Shown: one piece after another, positions 54,650 to 63,628 of the stretch
Layout of the letters: each line of letters opens with the position of its first letter
Numbering within the stretch: the first letter of the stretch is position 1
From: Goekera deserti
GTDB lineage: Bacteria > Actinomycetota > Actinomycetes > Mycobacteriales > Geodermatophilaceae
Assembly (NCBI RefSeq): GCF_010685995.1
Contig: NZ_JAAGWK010000005.1
Span: 1 to 64,000 of the forward strand
Reading direction: 5' to 3'
Length of the DNA: 64,000 nucleotides
Program-made: the position numbers and the translations under genes
The notes under the pieces: generated by a model
The model's input: the letters and a program-made list of their open reading frames with translations, nothing else
What the model was told of the DNA's origin: nothing
Database searches by the model: none

Positions 54650-55993
54650 TCAGCCGGTGGCGGCGACCACCGCGGCCAGCCGGGCGGCCACGGCGTCGGC
54701 CTGCTCCTGGGACGGCGCCTCGACCATGACCCGCACCAGCTGCTCGGTGCCCGAGGGGCGCAGCAGCACCCGGCCGGTGTCCCCGAGCTCCTCCTCGACC
54801 TCGTTCACCGCGCGGGCCACCTCGTCGCTGGCCGCGACGGCCAGCCGGTCGGTGACGGGCACGTTGACCAGCGTCTGCGGCAGCTTCTGCACCACCGAGG
54901 CGAGCTCGGCCAGCGAGGCGCCGGTCGCACTCATCCGGGACAGCAGCGCCAGCCCGGTCAGCAGGCCGTCGCCGGTGGTCGCCCACTCCAGGAACACCAG
55001 GTGGCCGCTCTGCTCGCCGCCCAGGGAGAGGTCGCGGGAACGCAGCGCCTCCAGCACGTAGCGGTCACCGACCGCGGTGGTGGCCACCGCGATGCCGGCG
55101 TCGCGCATGGTGTGGTGGAAGCCCAGGTTGCTCATCACCGTGGCGACGACGGTGTCGTCCTTGAGGGCGCCGCTCTCGTGCAGCGCCAGGGCGCAGATCG
55201 CCAGGATCTCGTCGCCGTCGACGAGGGCGCCGTCGGAGGTGACCGCCAGGCAGCGGTCGGCGTCGCCGTCGTGGGCGATGCCGATGTCGGCGCCGGTGCG
55301 GCGGACGGTCTCGGTCAGCGGGCCGAGGTGGGTGGAGCCGATGCCGTCGTTGATGTTCCAGCCGTCCGGCTCGCCGCCGATGACGTGCACCGTCGCCCCG
55401 GCCCGGCGGTACACCTCGGGCGCGCAGCGGGCGGCGGCACCGTGCGCGCAGTCCACGACGACGGTGAGCCCGGCCAGCGGCTGGCGCAGCGCGGACAGCA
55501 CGTGGTCCACGTAGTCCTCGGCGCCGCGCGCGAGGTCGCGAACACGGCCGACACCACGGCCGGTGGGCCGCTGCTCGTCGAGGACACGGCCGGTGACGGT
55601 GCGCTCGATGGACGCCTCGACGGCGTCGGGCAGCTTGTGCCCGCCGCGGCTGAACAGCTTGATGCCGTTGTCGGGCATCGGGTTGTGACTGGCGGAGATC
55701 ATCACGCCGAGGTCGGCACCGGTGCGGCCGGTGAGGAACGCGATGGCCGGCGTGGGCAGGACGCCCGCGCGCAGCACCTCGGCGCCGGCGCTGGCCAGGC
55801 CCGCCACCACGGCGGCCTCCAGCATCTCCCCGCTCGCGCGGGGGTCGCGGCCGACGACCGCGACGGGGCGCGAGGCCCCGTCGCGGTCGGCGAGCACGCT
55901 GGCGGCGGCGCGGGCCACCGAGAGAGCCAGCTCCGGCGTGAGCTCGGTGTTGGCCCGGCCGCGCACGCCGTCGGTCCCGAAGAGGCGACCCAC
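54650..55993 (-). CDS. glmM: Phosphoglucosamine mutase
   Basis: A 447-residue enzyme converting glucosamine-6-phosphate to glucosamine-1-phosphate. [20 protein letters not shown] opens it; the phosphoserine loop is [18 protein letters not shown] (about 98-115); the metal-binding [10 protein letters not shown] lies at about 240; [15 protein letters not shown] and [15 protein letters not shown] (phosphate-binding) complete the family signature. It starts 11 bp behind rpsI, forming rplM-rpsI-glmM, and its product feeds the same pathway as glmS downstream. Confidence 0.97.
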   Translation of the reverse strand: MGRLFGTDGVRGRANTELTPELALSVARAAASVLADRDGASRPVAVVGRDPRASGEMLEAAVVAGLASAGAEVLRAGVLPTPAIAFLTGRTGADLGVMISASHNPMPDNGIKLFSRGGHKLPDAVEASIERTVTGRVLDEQRPTGRGVGRVRDLARGAEDYVDHVLSALRQPLAGLTVVVDCAHGAAARCAPEVYRRAGATVHVIGGEPDGWNINDGIGSTHLGPLTETVRRTGADIGIAHDGDADRCLAVTSDGALVDGDEILAICALALHESGALKDDTVVATVMSNLGFHHTMRDAGIAVATTAVGDRYVLEALRSRDLSLGGEQSGHLVFLEWATTGDGLLTGLALLSRMSATGASLAELASVVQKLPQTLVNVPVTDRLAVAASDEVARAVNEVEEELGDTGRVLLRPSGTEQLVRVMVEAPSQEQADAVAARLAAVVAATG

Positions 55994-56004
55994 CAGCGCG
56001 CCGG

Positions 56005-56418
56005 TCAGCGCTTGGAGTACTGAGGCGCCTTGCGGGCCTTCTTCAGGCCGTACTTCTTGCGCTCGGTGACTCGCGGGTCACGCGTGAGGAAGCCGGCCTT
56101 CTTCAGCACCGGGCGGTCGTCGATCTCCACGGCGATGAGCGCGCGGGCGATGGCCAGGCGCAGGGCGCCGGCCTGGCCGCTGACGCCGCCGCCGTTGAGC
56201 AGCGCGATCACGTCGTACTGCTCGTTCTTGTCCAGGATGACGAACGGCTCACGGATGAGCTGCTGGTGCACCTTGTTGGGGAAGTACTGCTCGATCGTGC
56301 GGCCGTTCAGGGTGAACTGCCCGGTGCCCTGCACGAGGCGCACGCGGACGATGGCCTCCTTGCGGCGACCGACGGTCTGCACGGGACGCCCGGTGGCGTC
56401 GGTGATGGCGGTGGTCAC
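56005..56418 (-). CDS. rpsI: 30S ribosomal protein S9
   Basis: A 137-residue small-subunit protein. [55 protein letters not shown] and [20 protein letters not shown] are the conserved blocks, and it ends in the universal YSKR tail that reaches the P-site tRNA. The start codon overlaps the rplM stop by four bases, so rplM and rpsI are translationally coupled. Confidence 0.97.
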   Translation of the reverse strand: MTTAITDATGRPVQTVGRRKEAIVRVRLVQGTGQFTLNGRTIEQYFPNKVHQQLIREPFVILDKNEQYDVIALLNGGGVSGQAGALRLAIARALIAVEIDDRPVLKKAGFLTRDPRVTERKKYGLKKARKAPQYSKR

Positions 56419-56858
56419 TGGGCAACCTGCTTGATCTCGAAGGGCTGGGGCTGCTGGGCGGTGTGCGGGTGCTGCGGACCCGCGTACACCTTGAGCTTGG
56501 AGAGCATCTGCCGGCCCAGCGTGTTGTGCGGCAGCATCCCCTTGACGGCCCGCTCGACGACCCGGTCCGGGTGCGTGCGCAGCTGGTCACCGACGTTGAT
56601 CTTGCGCAGACCACCCGGGTAGCCCGAGTGCTGGTAGGCGGTCTTGGCGTCCCGCTTCGACCCGGTCAGCGCGACCTTGCCGGCGTTGATGACGACGACG
56701 AAGTCGCCGACGTCGACGTGCTGGGCGAACTGCGGCTTGTGCTTGCCGCGCAGGAGGATGGCGATCTGGCTGGCCAGTCGACCGAGCACCACGTCGGTGG
56801 CGTCGATGACGTGCCACGCCCGGGTGATCTCACCGGGCTTGGGCGTGTACGTGCGCAC
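56415..56858 (-). CDS. rplM: 50S ribosomal protein L13
   Basis: A 147-residue large-subunit protein. [60 protein letters not shown] and [20 protein letters not shown] are diagnostic, ending [15 protein letters not shown]. The GTG at 56858 is the family start; a longer frame to 56909 adds an acidic leader that is not conserved in L13. It heads rplM-rpsI-glmM. In many actinobacteria truA lies directly upstream, whereas here about 6.8 kb intervenes. Confidence 0.96.
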   Translation of the reverse strand: MRTYTPKPGEITRAWHVIDATDVVLGRLASQIAILLRGKHKPQFAQHVDVGDFVVVINAGKVALTGSKRDAKTAYQHSGYPGGLRKINVGDQLRTHPDRVVERAVKGMLPHNTLGRQMLSKLKVYAGPQHPHTAQQPQPFEIKQVAQ

Positions 56859-57115
56859 AGGGCGTCCTTCGTCGTCGTCGGGTGGCTGGTGGATCGCCTC
56901 CCCGAGCACGGGGGACGGACCGATCGGTCATGGACGGCGCGCGCACCAGCCGGCGCAGCACCAGCGAGCCACGATACCAGCCGGCGACACGCCGCCCCGC
57001 CGCGGTCCAGGCGTGAGCGGGCGCCCGGGTGGGCACCACCGGATGACGCCCACCGGGACGCCGCACCCGTGCGTCCCGACCGCGGGCCTCGAGCCCTCGT
57101 CGTACCGGGAGAGCC

Positions 57116-57613
57116 ATGACCCGCCCCAGCACCCCGCAGCACACGCCCGCCACCGACCGGCGGACCGTCGTGGCGGGGAACACCGTCGCCGACGACCGCA
57201 GCACGTCCGGCGCGCGCGTCTGGCGCGACGGCCTGGGCGAGTCGCACCCGCCGAGGCCGGGCTCGCTGCGCGCCCGGGTGCACGCCAACCCGGCGCTGAC
57301 CCAGGTGTGGCGGGTCGGCGTCTTCGTCCTCGGCCTGCTGCTGGTCGCACTCGGCGTCGCGCTCACCGTCCTGCCCGGCCCGCTGACCATCCCGCCGGTG
57401 CTCGCCGGGCTGTGGGTGTGGTCGACCGAGTTCGCCTGGGCGCGGCGGTTCTTCGACGCGTTCAAGAAGAAGGCCCGGGACGCCTGGGACCACGCGAAGG
57501 AGCACCCGGCCAGCTCGCTGGCCATCACCGTCGGCGGCCTGGCCCTGGCCGCCGTCGCCTTCTGGGCGGTCGGCCACTTCCAGCTCGTCGACCGGGTCGA
57601 GGACCTCTTCTGA
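57116..57613 (+). CDS. PGPGW-type small transmembrane protein
   Basis: 165 residues with a 55-residue hydrophilic N terminus, then two or three hydrophobic helices (VWRVGVFVLGLLLVALGVAL and SLAITVGGLALAAVAFWAVG) around the conserved LPGPLTIPPVLAGLWVWSTE block, which fits the PGPGW transmembrane family (PF09656) of unknown function. A basic amphipathic stretch (FFDAFKKKARDAWDHAKEH) separates the helices. ATG with GGGAGAG upstream. It is divergent from rplM and stands before moeA. Confidence 0.82.
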   Translation: MTRPSTPQHTPATDRRTVVAGNTVADDRSTSGARVWRDGLGESHPPRPGSLRARVHANPALTQVWRVGVFVLGLLLVALGVALTVLPGPLTIPPVLAGLWVWSTEFAWARRFFDAFKKKARDAWDHAKEHPASSLAITVGGLALAAVAFWAVGHFQLVDRVEDLF

Positions 57614-57681
57614 CCTGTCGGCCCGGGGCCCGACCCGGGCCGCCCACCCGGCGCGGGCCGCCCGCGCGGCAGGATGGTCGC

Positions 57682-58887
57682 GTGCGCACGGTCGAGGAAC
57701 ACCAGGCGGTCGTCACCGCGCTCCTGCGCGAGCTGCCCGAGGAGCACGTCGCCCTCGCCGAGGCGGCCGGGCGGGTGCTCTCCCGGGACGTGCCTGCCCT
57801 CGTGGCGCTGCCCGGGTTCACCAACTCCGCGATGGACGGCTACGCCGTGCGCCACGAGGACGTCCAGGCGGCCACGCCGGCCACCCCGGTGCGACTGCCG
57901 GTCGTCGAGGACATCCCGGCCGGCCGCGGCGACGTCGTCGCACTCGTCCCGGGGACGGTGCACCGGATCATGACCGGAGCCCCCGTGCCGGACGGCGCCG
58001 ACGTGATCGTGCCGGTCGAGCAGACCGACGCGGCCACCGGCGTCGTCACCATCACCGGCGTCCCCGCGCCGGGCACGCACCTGCGGCACGCCGGGGAGGA
58101 CATCGCCGTAGGCAGCGTCGCCCTGCCCGCCGGGACCGCGCTGGGTGCCGCGCAGCTGGGCCTCGCCGCCGCCGTCGGGCACACCACCCTGCCGGTGAGC
58201 CGGCGCCCCCGCGTGCTGGTGCTCTCCACCGGCAGCGAGCTGGTCGAGCCGGGTACGCCGCTGCAGCCCGGGCAGATCTACGAGTCCAACTCGGTGCTGC
58301 TGGCCACCGCCGTCCAGGCCGCCGGCGGCGAGGCCCGCACGCTGCACTTCGTGCCCGACGACGTCGACACGTTCCTGGCCACCGTGCGCGCCGAGCTGGC
58401 CGGCGCCGACCTGCTGATCACCAGCGGCGGCGTCAGCGCCGGTGCCTACGAGGTGGTCAAGGACGCCTTCGGCGCGCTGGGCACCGTCGAGTTCGTCAAG
58501 GTGGCCATGCAGCCCGGCGGGCCGCAGGGCGCCGGCACCGTCGACGGCGTGCCCGTGGTGACCCTGCCCGGCAACCCGGTGAGCTCGTTCGTGTCCTTCG
58601 AGGTGTTCGTCCGGCCGGCGCTGCGCCGGGCGCTGGGCCACACCCACCCCGACCGGCTGCGGGCGCCGGCCCGGCTCACCAGCGAGCTGCGCTCCCCCGC
58701 CGGGCGCCGCCAGTTCCTGCGCGGCTGGTACGACGACGGCGAGGTGCACCAGGTCGGCGGGCCCGGCTCGCACCTGGTCGCCCACCTCGCCCGGGCCAAC
58801 TGCCTCGTCGTCGTGCCCGAGGACGTCACCCACCTGGACGCCGGCGCCGAGGTCGGCGTCGTCCTCGTCGAAGGAGCCCTGCAGTGA
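57682..58887 (+). CDS. moeA: Molybdopterin molybdenumtransferase MoeA
   Basis: A 401-residue enzyme that inserts molybdate into adenylylated molybdopterin. LPGFTNSAMDGYAVRHEDVQ, IMTGAPVPDGADVIVPVEQT and LRHAGEDIAVGSVALPAG (domains I-II), the MoCF-fold domain III with VLSTGSELVEPGTPLQPGQI, ESNSVLLATAVQAAGGEA and TSGGVSAGAYEVVKDAFG, and VVTLPGNPVSSFVSFEVFVR (active site) are visible, followed by domain IV. GTG start at 57682. Its stop overlaps the moaC start, giving a moeA-moaC-mog operon. Confidence 0.95.
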   Translation: MRTVEEHQAVVTALLRELPEEHVALAEAAGRVLSRDVPALVALPGFTNSAMDGYAVRHEDVQAATPATPVRLPVVEDIPAGRGDVVALVPGTVHRIMTGAPVPDGADVIVPVEQTDAATGVVTITGVPAPGTHLRHAGEDIAVGSVALPAGTALGAAQLGLAAAVGHTTLPVSRRPRVLVLSTGSELVEPGTPLQPGQIYESNSVLLATAVQAAGGEARTLHFVPDDVDTFLATVRAELAGADLLITSGGVSAGAYEVVKDAFGALGTVEFVKVAMQPGGPQGAGTVDGVPVVTLPGNPVSSFVSFEVFVRPALRRALGHTHPDRLRAPARLTSELRSPAGRRQFLRGWYDDGEVHQVGGPGSHLVAHLARANCLVVVPEDVTHLDAGAEVGVVLVEGALQ

Positions 58888-59372
58888 CCGACGGACCCAG
58901 CAGCCCGGGGCGCCTGACCCACGTCGACGCCCGCGGCGCGGCCCGGATGGTCGACGTGACCGGCAAGGAGGTCACCGCCCGGGTCGCCACCGCGGCCGGC
59001 CGGGTGCTGGTCAGCCCGGAGGTGGTCGCGCTGCTGCGCGGTGAGGGCGTGCCCAAGGGCGACGCGATCGCCGTCGCCCGGATCGCCGGCATCGCCGGGG
59101 CCAAGCGGACGCCGGACCTGATCCCGCTGTGCCACCCGATCGCGCTGCACGGGGTGACCGTGGACGTCGAGGTCACCGACGAGGCCGTCGAGATCACCGC
59201 CACCGCCCGCACCGCCGACCGCACCGGCGTGGAGATGGAGGCACTGACCTCGGTCGCCGTGGCCGGGCTGACGGTGATCGACATGGTCAAGGCGGTCGAC
59301 CCCCGGGCGAGCGTCACCGACGTGCGGCTGCTGTCCAAGACCGGTGGCAAGAAGGGCGACTGGGTCCGATGA
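58884..59372 (+). CDS. moaC: Cyclic pyranopterin monophosphate synthase MoaC
   Basis: A 162-residue enzyme for the second step of molybdopterin synthesis. LTHVDARGAARMVDVTGKEV, the KGDAIAVARIAGIAGAKRTP block with active-site Lys, LIPLCHPIALHGVTVDVEV and TGVEMEALTSVAVAGLTVID (Glu/Met pocket), then DMVKAVDP and the C-terminal LLSKTGGKKGDW are all conserved. GTG start overlapping the moeA stop; its own stop overlaps the next ATG. moaA, its usual partner, is not in the window. Confidence 0.95.
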   Translation: MTDGPSSPGRLTHVDARGAARMVDVTGKEVTARVATAAGRVLVSPEVVALLRGEGVPKGDAIAVARIAGIAGAKRTPDLIPLCHPIALHGVTVDVEVTDEAVEITATARTADRTGVEMEALTSVAVAGLTVIDMVKAVDPRASVTDVRLLSKTGGKKGDWVR

Positions 59373-59869
59373 GCGAGTTGCCCGCCGACGCCCGCGCCGT
59401 CGTCGTCACCGCCTCCAACCGGGCCTCGGCCGGGGTCTACGAGGACCGCAGCGGCCAGGCCCTCGCCGCCGGGCTGCGCGAGCTCGGTTTCGCCGTCGAG
59501 GGCCCGCACGTGCTCCCGGACGACGTCGTCGCCCTGAGCGCGGCCCTGGTGGACGCGGTGGAGGGCGGCGCCGACGTCGTGCTGACCACCGGCGGCACGG
59601 GGCTCTCCCCCACCGACGTCACGCCCGAGGCCACCGGCACCGTGATCGAGCGGGAGGCGCCCGGCATCGCCGACGCGATCCGCCGGTACGGCCAGGACGG
59701 CGTGCCGACGGCGGTGCTGTCCCGCGGGCTGGCCGGCGTCGCCGGGCGCACGCTGATCGTCAACCTGCCCGGTTCCACCGGCGGGGTGCGCGACGGGCTC
59801 GCCGTCCTGGGCCCGCTGCTGCCGCACGTCGTCGGCCAGCTCCGCGGCGGCGACCACCCCTCCCCCTGA
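59369..59869 (+). CDS. MogA/MoaB family molybdenum cofactor biosynthesis protein
   Basis: A 166-residue MoCF-fold protein that adenylylates molybdopterin before MoeA acts. ARAVVVTASNRASAGVYEDR, DDVVALSAALVDAVEGGADV, VVLTTGGTGLSPTDVTPEAT (active-site TGGTG...DxTPEA) and NLPGSTGGVRDGLAVLGPLL are present. Whether it is MogA or MoaB in function cannot be told from sequence. The ATG overlaps the moaC stop by four bases. Last gene of the moeA-moaC-mog operon. Confidence 0.92.
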   Translation: MSELPADARAVVVTASNRASAGVYEDRSGQALAAGLRELGFAVEGPHVLPDDVVALSAALVDAVEGGADVVLTTGGTGLSPTDVTPEATGTVIEREAPGIADAIRRYGQDGVPTAVLSRGLAGVAGRTLIVNLPGSTGGVRDGLAVLGPLLPHVVGQLRGGDHPSP

Positions 59870-60381
59870 CGCCCATCCCGCGTCGCGAGGCGGCGGAGGG
59901 CGGGGCGGGCGCTCAGTCCAGGAGCAGGCGCTCGGTAACCGTCAACGGCGAGCGCTGGCCGCTCACCCTGAACGACGGCGACGACGAGCCCACCGTGACT
60001 GTGCATGTCCCGTCATCGGCCGGCCGCAGCTTCTGAGGGCTGGGGTGTTGTCTCGGTGAGCTGTCGCTCCGAGCCATGATCCGTTCTGCAGAAGAGGCGA
60101 CATCAACCCGCGGTCGCTGATCTTCCAGCGTGCACCGACGTCCGCGCCGCCGTCGCATCCCTGTCGGACGGCACTCGCGAAGACCTGCGCCTTAATGCGG
60201 TGCCCTGTGGGTCAGTTCCCGTTGGCCCACGACTGCACGACGTCCACGGAGTCGATCTACGACCCGCGGGCACTTCCGTGCCCGCCCCCGGCGTAGACCC
60301 GCTGGGTTTGGTGGCTCAGTTCGGGGCGCCAGGGACGTTGCAGCGGGTGCCTCACCCAGGATCGAACGGCATGCTGGGGAG
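59870..60381. other. Gene-poor junction with a possible gene remnant
   Basis: 512 bases between the molybdenum operon and the unfamiliar gene at 60382. The stretch 59934-60036 has strong coding bias and reads VNGERWPLTLNDGDDEPTV through to a TGA, with no start codon or ribosome site of its own in the vicinity; I take it as a 3' remnant of a lost gene. From about 60040 the base composition drops noticeably. A small hairpin CGGGCAC...GTGCCCG lies near 60268-60285. No tRNA, integrase or direct-repeat attachment site was seen. Confidence 0.5.
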
Positions 60382-61167
60382 ATGTCATCTCGTACTGCCA
60401 TCGGCGGCTTCTGGGACGCCCACATTCGCTCCTGGCTCGACGGCGCCGATCCCCTCCCTGATCCGCTCGACGCCTGGTTTGGCAGCTACTCGGGACGAGG
60501 CCTGGGCGCCGTGACGCGCGACGGCTTCGTCGAGCCGTTCCAGGGCGATCTCGGCGGACACGAGACGGAACCGCGCATGGTCTTGCTCGGGCTCAATCCC
60601 GGTCAATACCTTCCCGACCTCCAGGCAAGGGACGGGCTGTTCGCCGAGGAGATCAGAGCCGCCGGCAGTTACAGCGCCTGGGCCCGCAGCGCGCCGTACG
60701 ACCGAGACCCCTGGTTGGCCCGGTACGGCCCGAACCGCTTCTACCGCGGGCGACGGGGCTTCACTCGTCGTTGGCTCGGCGATCCGGCCGCCGGGTACAA
60801 CGACATGCTGCTGTGGGAACTCTACCCGTGGCATTCCACGGCGGTGGTGGGCCGCATGAGCCCACCACCGCACCTGATCAGGCAGTTCGTGTGGGACCCG
60901 ATCGCGGACATCGACGTGCGGTACGTCTTCGCATTCGGCGCCCCGTGGGCCCAGCTCGCTGAGAGCGACCTCAAGCTCCAGCCGGCTGGCGTCTTCGGCC
61001 GAGGTGGCCGGGACTACGGCTCGACGGTCGCTTCCCGCTCGGTCCGAGTCTTCGAGCTGTCTTCGAGGCAGCTGCTCGTCACGGAGTCGCACGCCGGGAG
61101 TGCCGGTCCGCCGAGCACCGATGAGGTAGAGCGGCTTCGTGACGCGCTGGTTTCGGCCAAGCTCTGA
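60382..61167 (+). CDS. Unrecognised protein, possibly UDG-fold-like
   Basis: 261 residues, not assigned to a family with confidence. PRMVLLGLNPGQYLPDL (about residues 65-81) resembles the first strand and loop of uracil-DNA-glycosylase-superfamily proteins, and YNDMLLWELYPWHSTAV together with YVFAFGAPWAQLAES are arranged as alternating strands and helices. A basic RYGPNRFYRGRRGFTRR patch could bind nucleic acid. No signal peptide or membrane helix. Codon use is clearly less GC-biased than in flanking genes (AAT, CAA, ATT, GTT-type codons occur), and it sits beside a gene remnant, both signs of horizontal acquisition. ATG preceded by GGGGAG. Confidence 0.6.
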   Translation: MSSRTAIGGFWDAHIRSWLDGADPLPDPLDAWFGSYSGRGLGAVTRDGFVEPFQGDLGGHETEPRMVLLGLNPGQYLPDLQARDGLFAEEIRAAGSYSAWARSAPYDRDPWLARYGPNRFYRGRRGFTRRWLGDPAAGYNDMLLWELYPWHSTAVVGRMSPPPHLIRQFVWDPIADIDVRYVFAFGAPWAQLAESDLKLQPAGVFGRGGRDYGSTVASRSVRVFELSSRQLLVTESHAGSAGPPSTDEVERLRDALVSAKL

Positions 61168-61204
61168 GACTTCGTCCAGCCCGTACACACGGCGGGCCCG
61201 AGCG

Positions 61205-61432
61205 TCACGACCGTCGGCTGTCTTCGTGTGTCGTCCGACAGCCGCCACACAGGATGCACAGTCCTTCGGCAGTCGGGTGGGCATCGAATGCATGCGGCTG
61301 ATCCGACCAGAGTGCAGTCACGTCCTCACCGCCAGAGTCGCCCATGCATTCGGGACAGAGCTCAGATGGACGGGCGATGCCGGTGCGGTCGTGGAAAGCG
61401 GCGTGCGTCGCGGAAGTTGCTGGCATTCGCAA
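61205..61432 (-). CDS. Possible small zinc-ribbon-like protein
   Basis: A frame of up to 75 residues with two cysteine pairs, SELCPECMGDSG and GLCILCGGC, about 30 residues apart, the pattern of a small zinc ribbon. It is hydrophilic, with no recognised family. The start is uncertain and no good ribosome site was found. It lies in the same lower-GC patch as the gene at 60382, convergent with it. It may be spurious. Confidence 0.35.
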   Translation of the reverse strand: MRMPATSATHAAFHDRTGIARPSELCPECMGDSGGEDVTALWSDQPHAFDAHPTAEGLCILCGGCRTTHEDSRRS

Positions 61433-61450
61433 ACACTACGAGGCGAGCCG

Positions 61451-62278
61451 TCAGCCGAGCTCCACGCGTTCTGTGTGGGTGTAGACGTTGCACCCGTCCC
61501 CGCGCAGGAAGCCGATCAGCGTGATCCCCACCTCGGCGGCCAGCTCCACCGCCAGCGACGACGGCGCGGACACGGCGGCGAGCACCGGGATGCCGGCCAG
61601 CGCCGCCTTCTGCGTCAGCTCGAAGGACGACCGGCCGCTCACCATGAGCACCGAGCCGGCCAGCGGCAGCCCGCCGGTGCGCACGCCGTCACCGACGACC
61701 TTGTCCACCGCGTTGTGCCGGCCCACGTCCTCGCGCAGGGCGACCAGCTCGCCGGCGGCGGTGAACAGGCCCGCGGCGTGCAGGCCGCCGGTCTTGTCGA
61801 ACACCTGCTGGGCGGCCCGCAGCCGGTCCGGCAGGGCCAGCAGCGTGTCCAGGGTCAGCCGGGTGCCGTCCGAGGCGACGTCGTGCGTCGTCCTGGTGCG
61901 GATGGCGTCGATGCTCGCCTTGCCGCACACGCCGCAGGAGCTGGTCGTGTAGAAGTTCCGGTCCAGCGCGGTGTCCGGCGCCTGCACACCCGGCGCCAGG
62001 ACGACGTCGACCACGTTGTAGGTGTTCCGGCCCTCGGCGTCGACCGAGTCGCAGTACCGCAGCGCGCTGATGTCGTCCACCCCGGCGATGACTCCCTCGG
62101 TGGCCAGGAAGCCGTGCACCAGGTCGAAGTCGTGGCCGGGGGTGCGCATGGTGACCGCGAGCGGTGTCCCGTCGAGCCGGATCTCCAGCGGCTCCTCGGC
62201 CGCCACCGTGTCCGGCCGGGTGCTGCGCTGCGACCCGCGGATGCGCAGCACCGGTGTCCTGCTCGTGACTCGTCCCAC
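61451..62278 (-). CDS. fdhD: Formate dehydrogenase accessory sulfurtransferase FdhD
   Basis: A 275-residue protein that transfers sulfur from a cysteine desulfurase to the molybdenum cofactor of formate dehydrogenase. EEPLEIRLDGTPLAVTMRTP, GHDFDLVHGFLATEGVI, the sulfur-carrying pair in TTSSCGVCGKASI (about residues 107-119), LREDVGRHNAVDKVVGD and MVSGRSSFELTQKAALAGIP are conserved. The GTG at 62278 (MGRVTSRTP) gives the usual start; one at 62296 is possible. No formate dehydrogenase structural gene is in the window. Divergent from mobA, 41 bp away. Confidence 0.94.
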   Translation of the reverse strand: MGRVTSRTPVLRIRGSQRSTRPDTVAAEEPLEIRLDGTPLAVTMRTPGHDFDLVHGFLATEGVIAGVDDISALRYCDSVDAEGRNTYNVVDVVLAPGVQAPDTALDRNFYTTSSCGVCGKASIDAIRTRTTHDVASDGTRLTLDTLLALPDRLRAAQQVFDKTGGLHAAGLFTAAGELVALREDVGRHNAVDKVVGDGVRTGGLPLAGSVLMVSGRSSFELTQKAALAGIPVLAAVSAPSSLAVELAAEVGITLIGFLRGDGCNVYTHTERVELG

Positions 62279-62319
62279 CCGGGCGACGGTACCCACCGCC
62301 AGCGCCTACGGTGCGCAGC

Positions 62320-62922
62320 ATGACCGACCGCCCCCCGTTCGCCGCCGTCGTGCTGGCCGGCGGGAAGTCCGCTCGGCTGGGCGGCCAGCACAAGCCCCAG
62401 CTGGAGGTCGGCGGGCGCACGATGCTGGCGGCCGTGCTGGCCGCCGTCGAACACGCCGCGCCCCGCGTCGTGGTCGGCCCGCCGCAGCCGGTGCCGGACG
62501 GCGTCCTGCTGGTGCGCGAGCAGCCGCCGCGCGGCGGGCCCGTGCCGGCGCTGCGGGCCGGTCTCGCCGCCGTGGACGCCGAGGTCGTCGCGGTGCTGGC
62601 CGCCGACCTGCCGTTCCTCACCGCCGACCTGGTCGACGCGCTGGCCACCGAGCTGGTCGGCCGCGGCAGCAGCGACGGGGTGCTCGTCGTGGACGGGGCC
62701 GGACGGGACCAGTACCTGCTCGGCGTCTGGCGCACCGCCACGCTGCGGGCGGCGGTCGGTGCAGTGCACGGCCCTACGTCGATGCGCGCGCTGCTGACCC
62801 CGCTGGCCGTGCACCGGCACCGCCCGACGCCGGTGGCCGGGCGACCGGTGCCCTGGACCGACTGCGACACCCCCGCGGAACTGGCCCGGGCCCGCGCCGC
62901 CGCACCGCGTCCCGCCGACTGA
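62320..62922 (+). CDS. mobA: Molybdenum cofactor guanylyltransferase (MobA-like)
   Basis: A 200-residue nucleotidyltransferase that would attach GMP to the molybdenum cofactor, the form used by formate dehydrogenases and other DMSO-reductase-family enzymes. AAVVLAGGKSARLGGQHKPQ (about 7-26) is the nucleotide-binding signature; VLAADLPFLTADLVDAL carries the metal-binding Asp, and GRDQYLLGVWRTATLRAAV and PWTDCDTPAELARAR are typical late motifs. Pairing with fdhD supports a formate-dehydrogenase cofactor role. ATG at 62320. Confidence 0.88.
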   Translation: MTDRPPFAAVVLAGGKSARLGGQHKPQLEVGGRTMLAAVLAAVEHAAPRVVVGPPQPVPDGVLLVREQPPRGGPVPALRAGLAAVDAEVVAVLAADLPFLTADLVDALATELVGRGSSDGVLVVDGAGRDQYLLGVWRTATLRAAVGAVHGPTSMRALLTPLAVHRHRPTPVAGRPVPWTDCDTPAELARARAAAPRPAD

Positions 62923-62950
62923 TCGCGACCCGACCGGGTAGCCCGCGCCC

Positions 62951-63616
62951 ATGGACATCGTCATCGCCGGCGCCCACGGCCAGGTCGCCCGCCGCCTCAC
63001 CCGCCTGCTCGCCGCCCGCGGGGACACCGTCACCGGGATCGTCCGCGACTCCCGGCAGGTGGCCGACCTGGAGTCCGACGGCGCGCGGCCGCTGGTCCTG
63101 GACCTGGAGCACGCCGACGTCGGCGAGCTCGCCGCGGGCCTACGCGGCGCCGACGCGGTGGTGTTCGCCGCGGGAGGCGGTCCGAACAGCGGGATCGCCC
63201 GCAAGGACACCGTCGACCGGGCCGCGGCGGTGCTGCTGGCCGACGCCGCCGAGGCGGCCGGGGTGCGCCGCTACCTGCTGGTGTCCTCGATGGGCACTGA
63301 GCAGGTCGCCGGCGGTGCCACCCCCGACGGGGTGGACGAGGTGTTCGTCGCCTACCTGCGGGCCAAGCTCGCCGCCGAGGAGGCGCTGCTGCCCCGGCCG
63401 GGGCTGGACACCGTGGTGCTGCGCCCCGGCCGGCTCACCGACGACCCGGGCACCGGGCACGTCATGCTGGACCGGCACGTCGAGCGGGGTGACGTCACCC
63501 GCGACGACGTCGCCGCCGTGCTCGCCGCGCTGCTCACCCGGCAGCACCACGAGGGCGTGCTCGAGCTGACGAACGGTCCCACCCCGGTCGAGGACGCGGT
63601 CGCCGCCCAGCTCTGA
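62951..63616 (+). CDS. NAD(P)-binding atypical short-chain dehydrogenase
   Basis: A 221-residue Rossmann protein like the NAD(P)H-binding atypical SDR group (YhfK/YwnB-like). MDIVIAGAHGQVARRL gives the GxxGxxx dinucleotide motif, VVFAAGGGPNSGIARK follows strand 4, YLLVSSMGTEQVAG the serine of strand 5, and YLRAKLAAEEALLP the YxxxK-like position; VVLRPGRLTDDPGTG is the usual late motif. Substrate unknown. ATG start 28 bp behind mobA. Confidence 0.88.
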   Translation: MDIVIAGAHGQVARRLTRLLAARGDTVTGIVRDSRQVADLESDGARPLVLDLEHADVGELAAGLRGADAVVFAAGGGPNSGIARKDTVDRAAAVLLADAAEAAGVRRYLLVSSMGTEQVAGGATPDGVDEVFVAYLRAKLAAEEALLPRPGLDTVVLRPGRLTDDPGTGHVMLDRHVERGDVTRDDVAAVLAALLTRQHHEGVLELTNGPTPVEDAVAAQL

Positions 63617-63628
63617 GGACAGCGGCCC

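Noticed and set aside
52589-56023. Very long open frame (over 1100 codons) on the plus strand opposite glmS and glmM
   Set aside because: It is the antisense shadow of two conserved genes; in such GC-rich DNA stop codons are rare in the mirror frames. The same applies to the other long frames opposite or overlapping guaA, groEL, icd and others.
59913-60158. 81-codon minus-strand frame in the gap after the molybdenum operon
   Set aside because: Arg- and Ser-rich composition without codon bias or ribosome site; the opposite strand has better coding signal in part of it.
59870-60381. tRNA gene as an attachment site for the lower-GC patch
   Set aside because: No cloverleaf, no TTCGA-type T-arm in the right setting and no CCA-like end could be found, and there is no integrase nearby.
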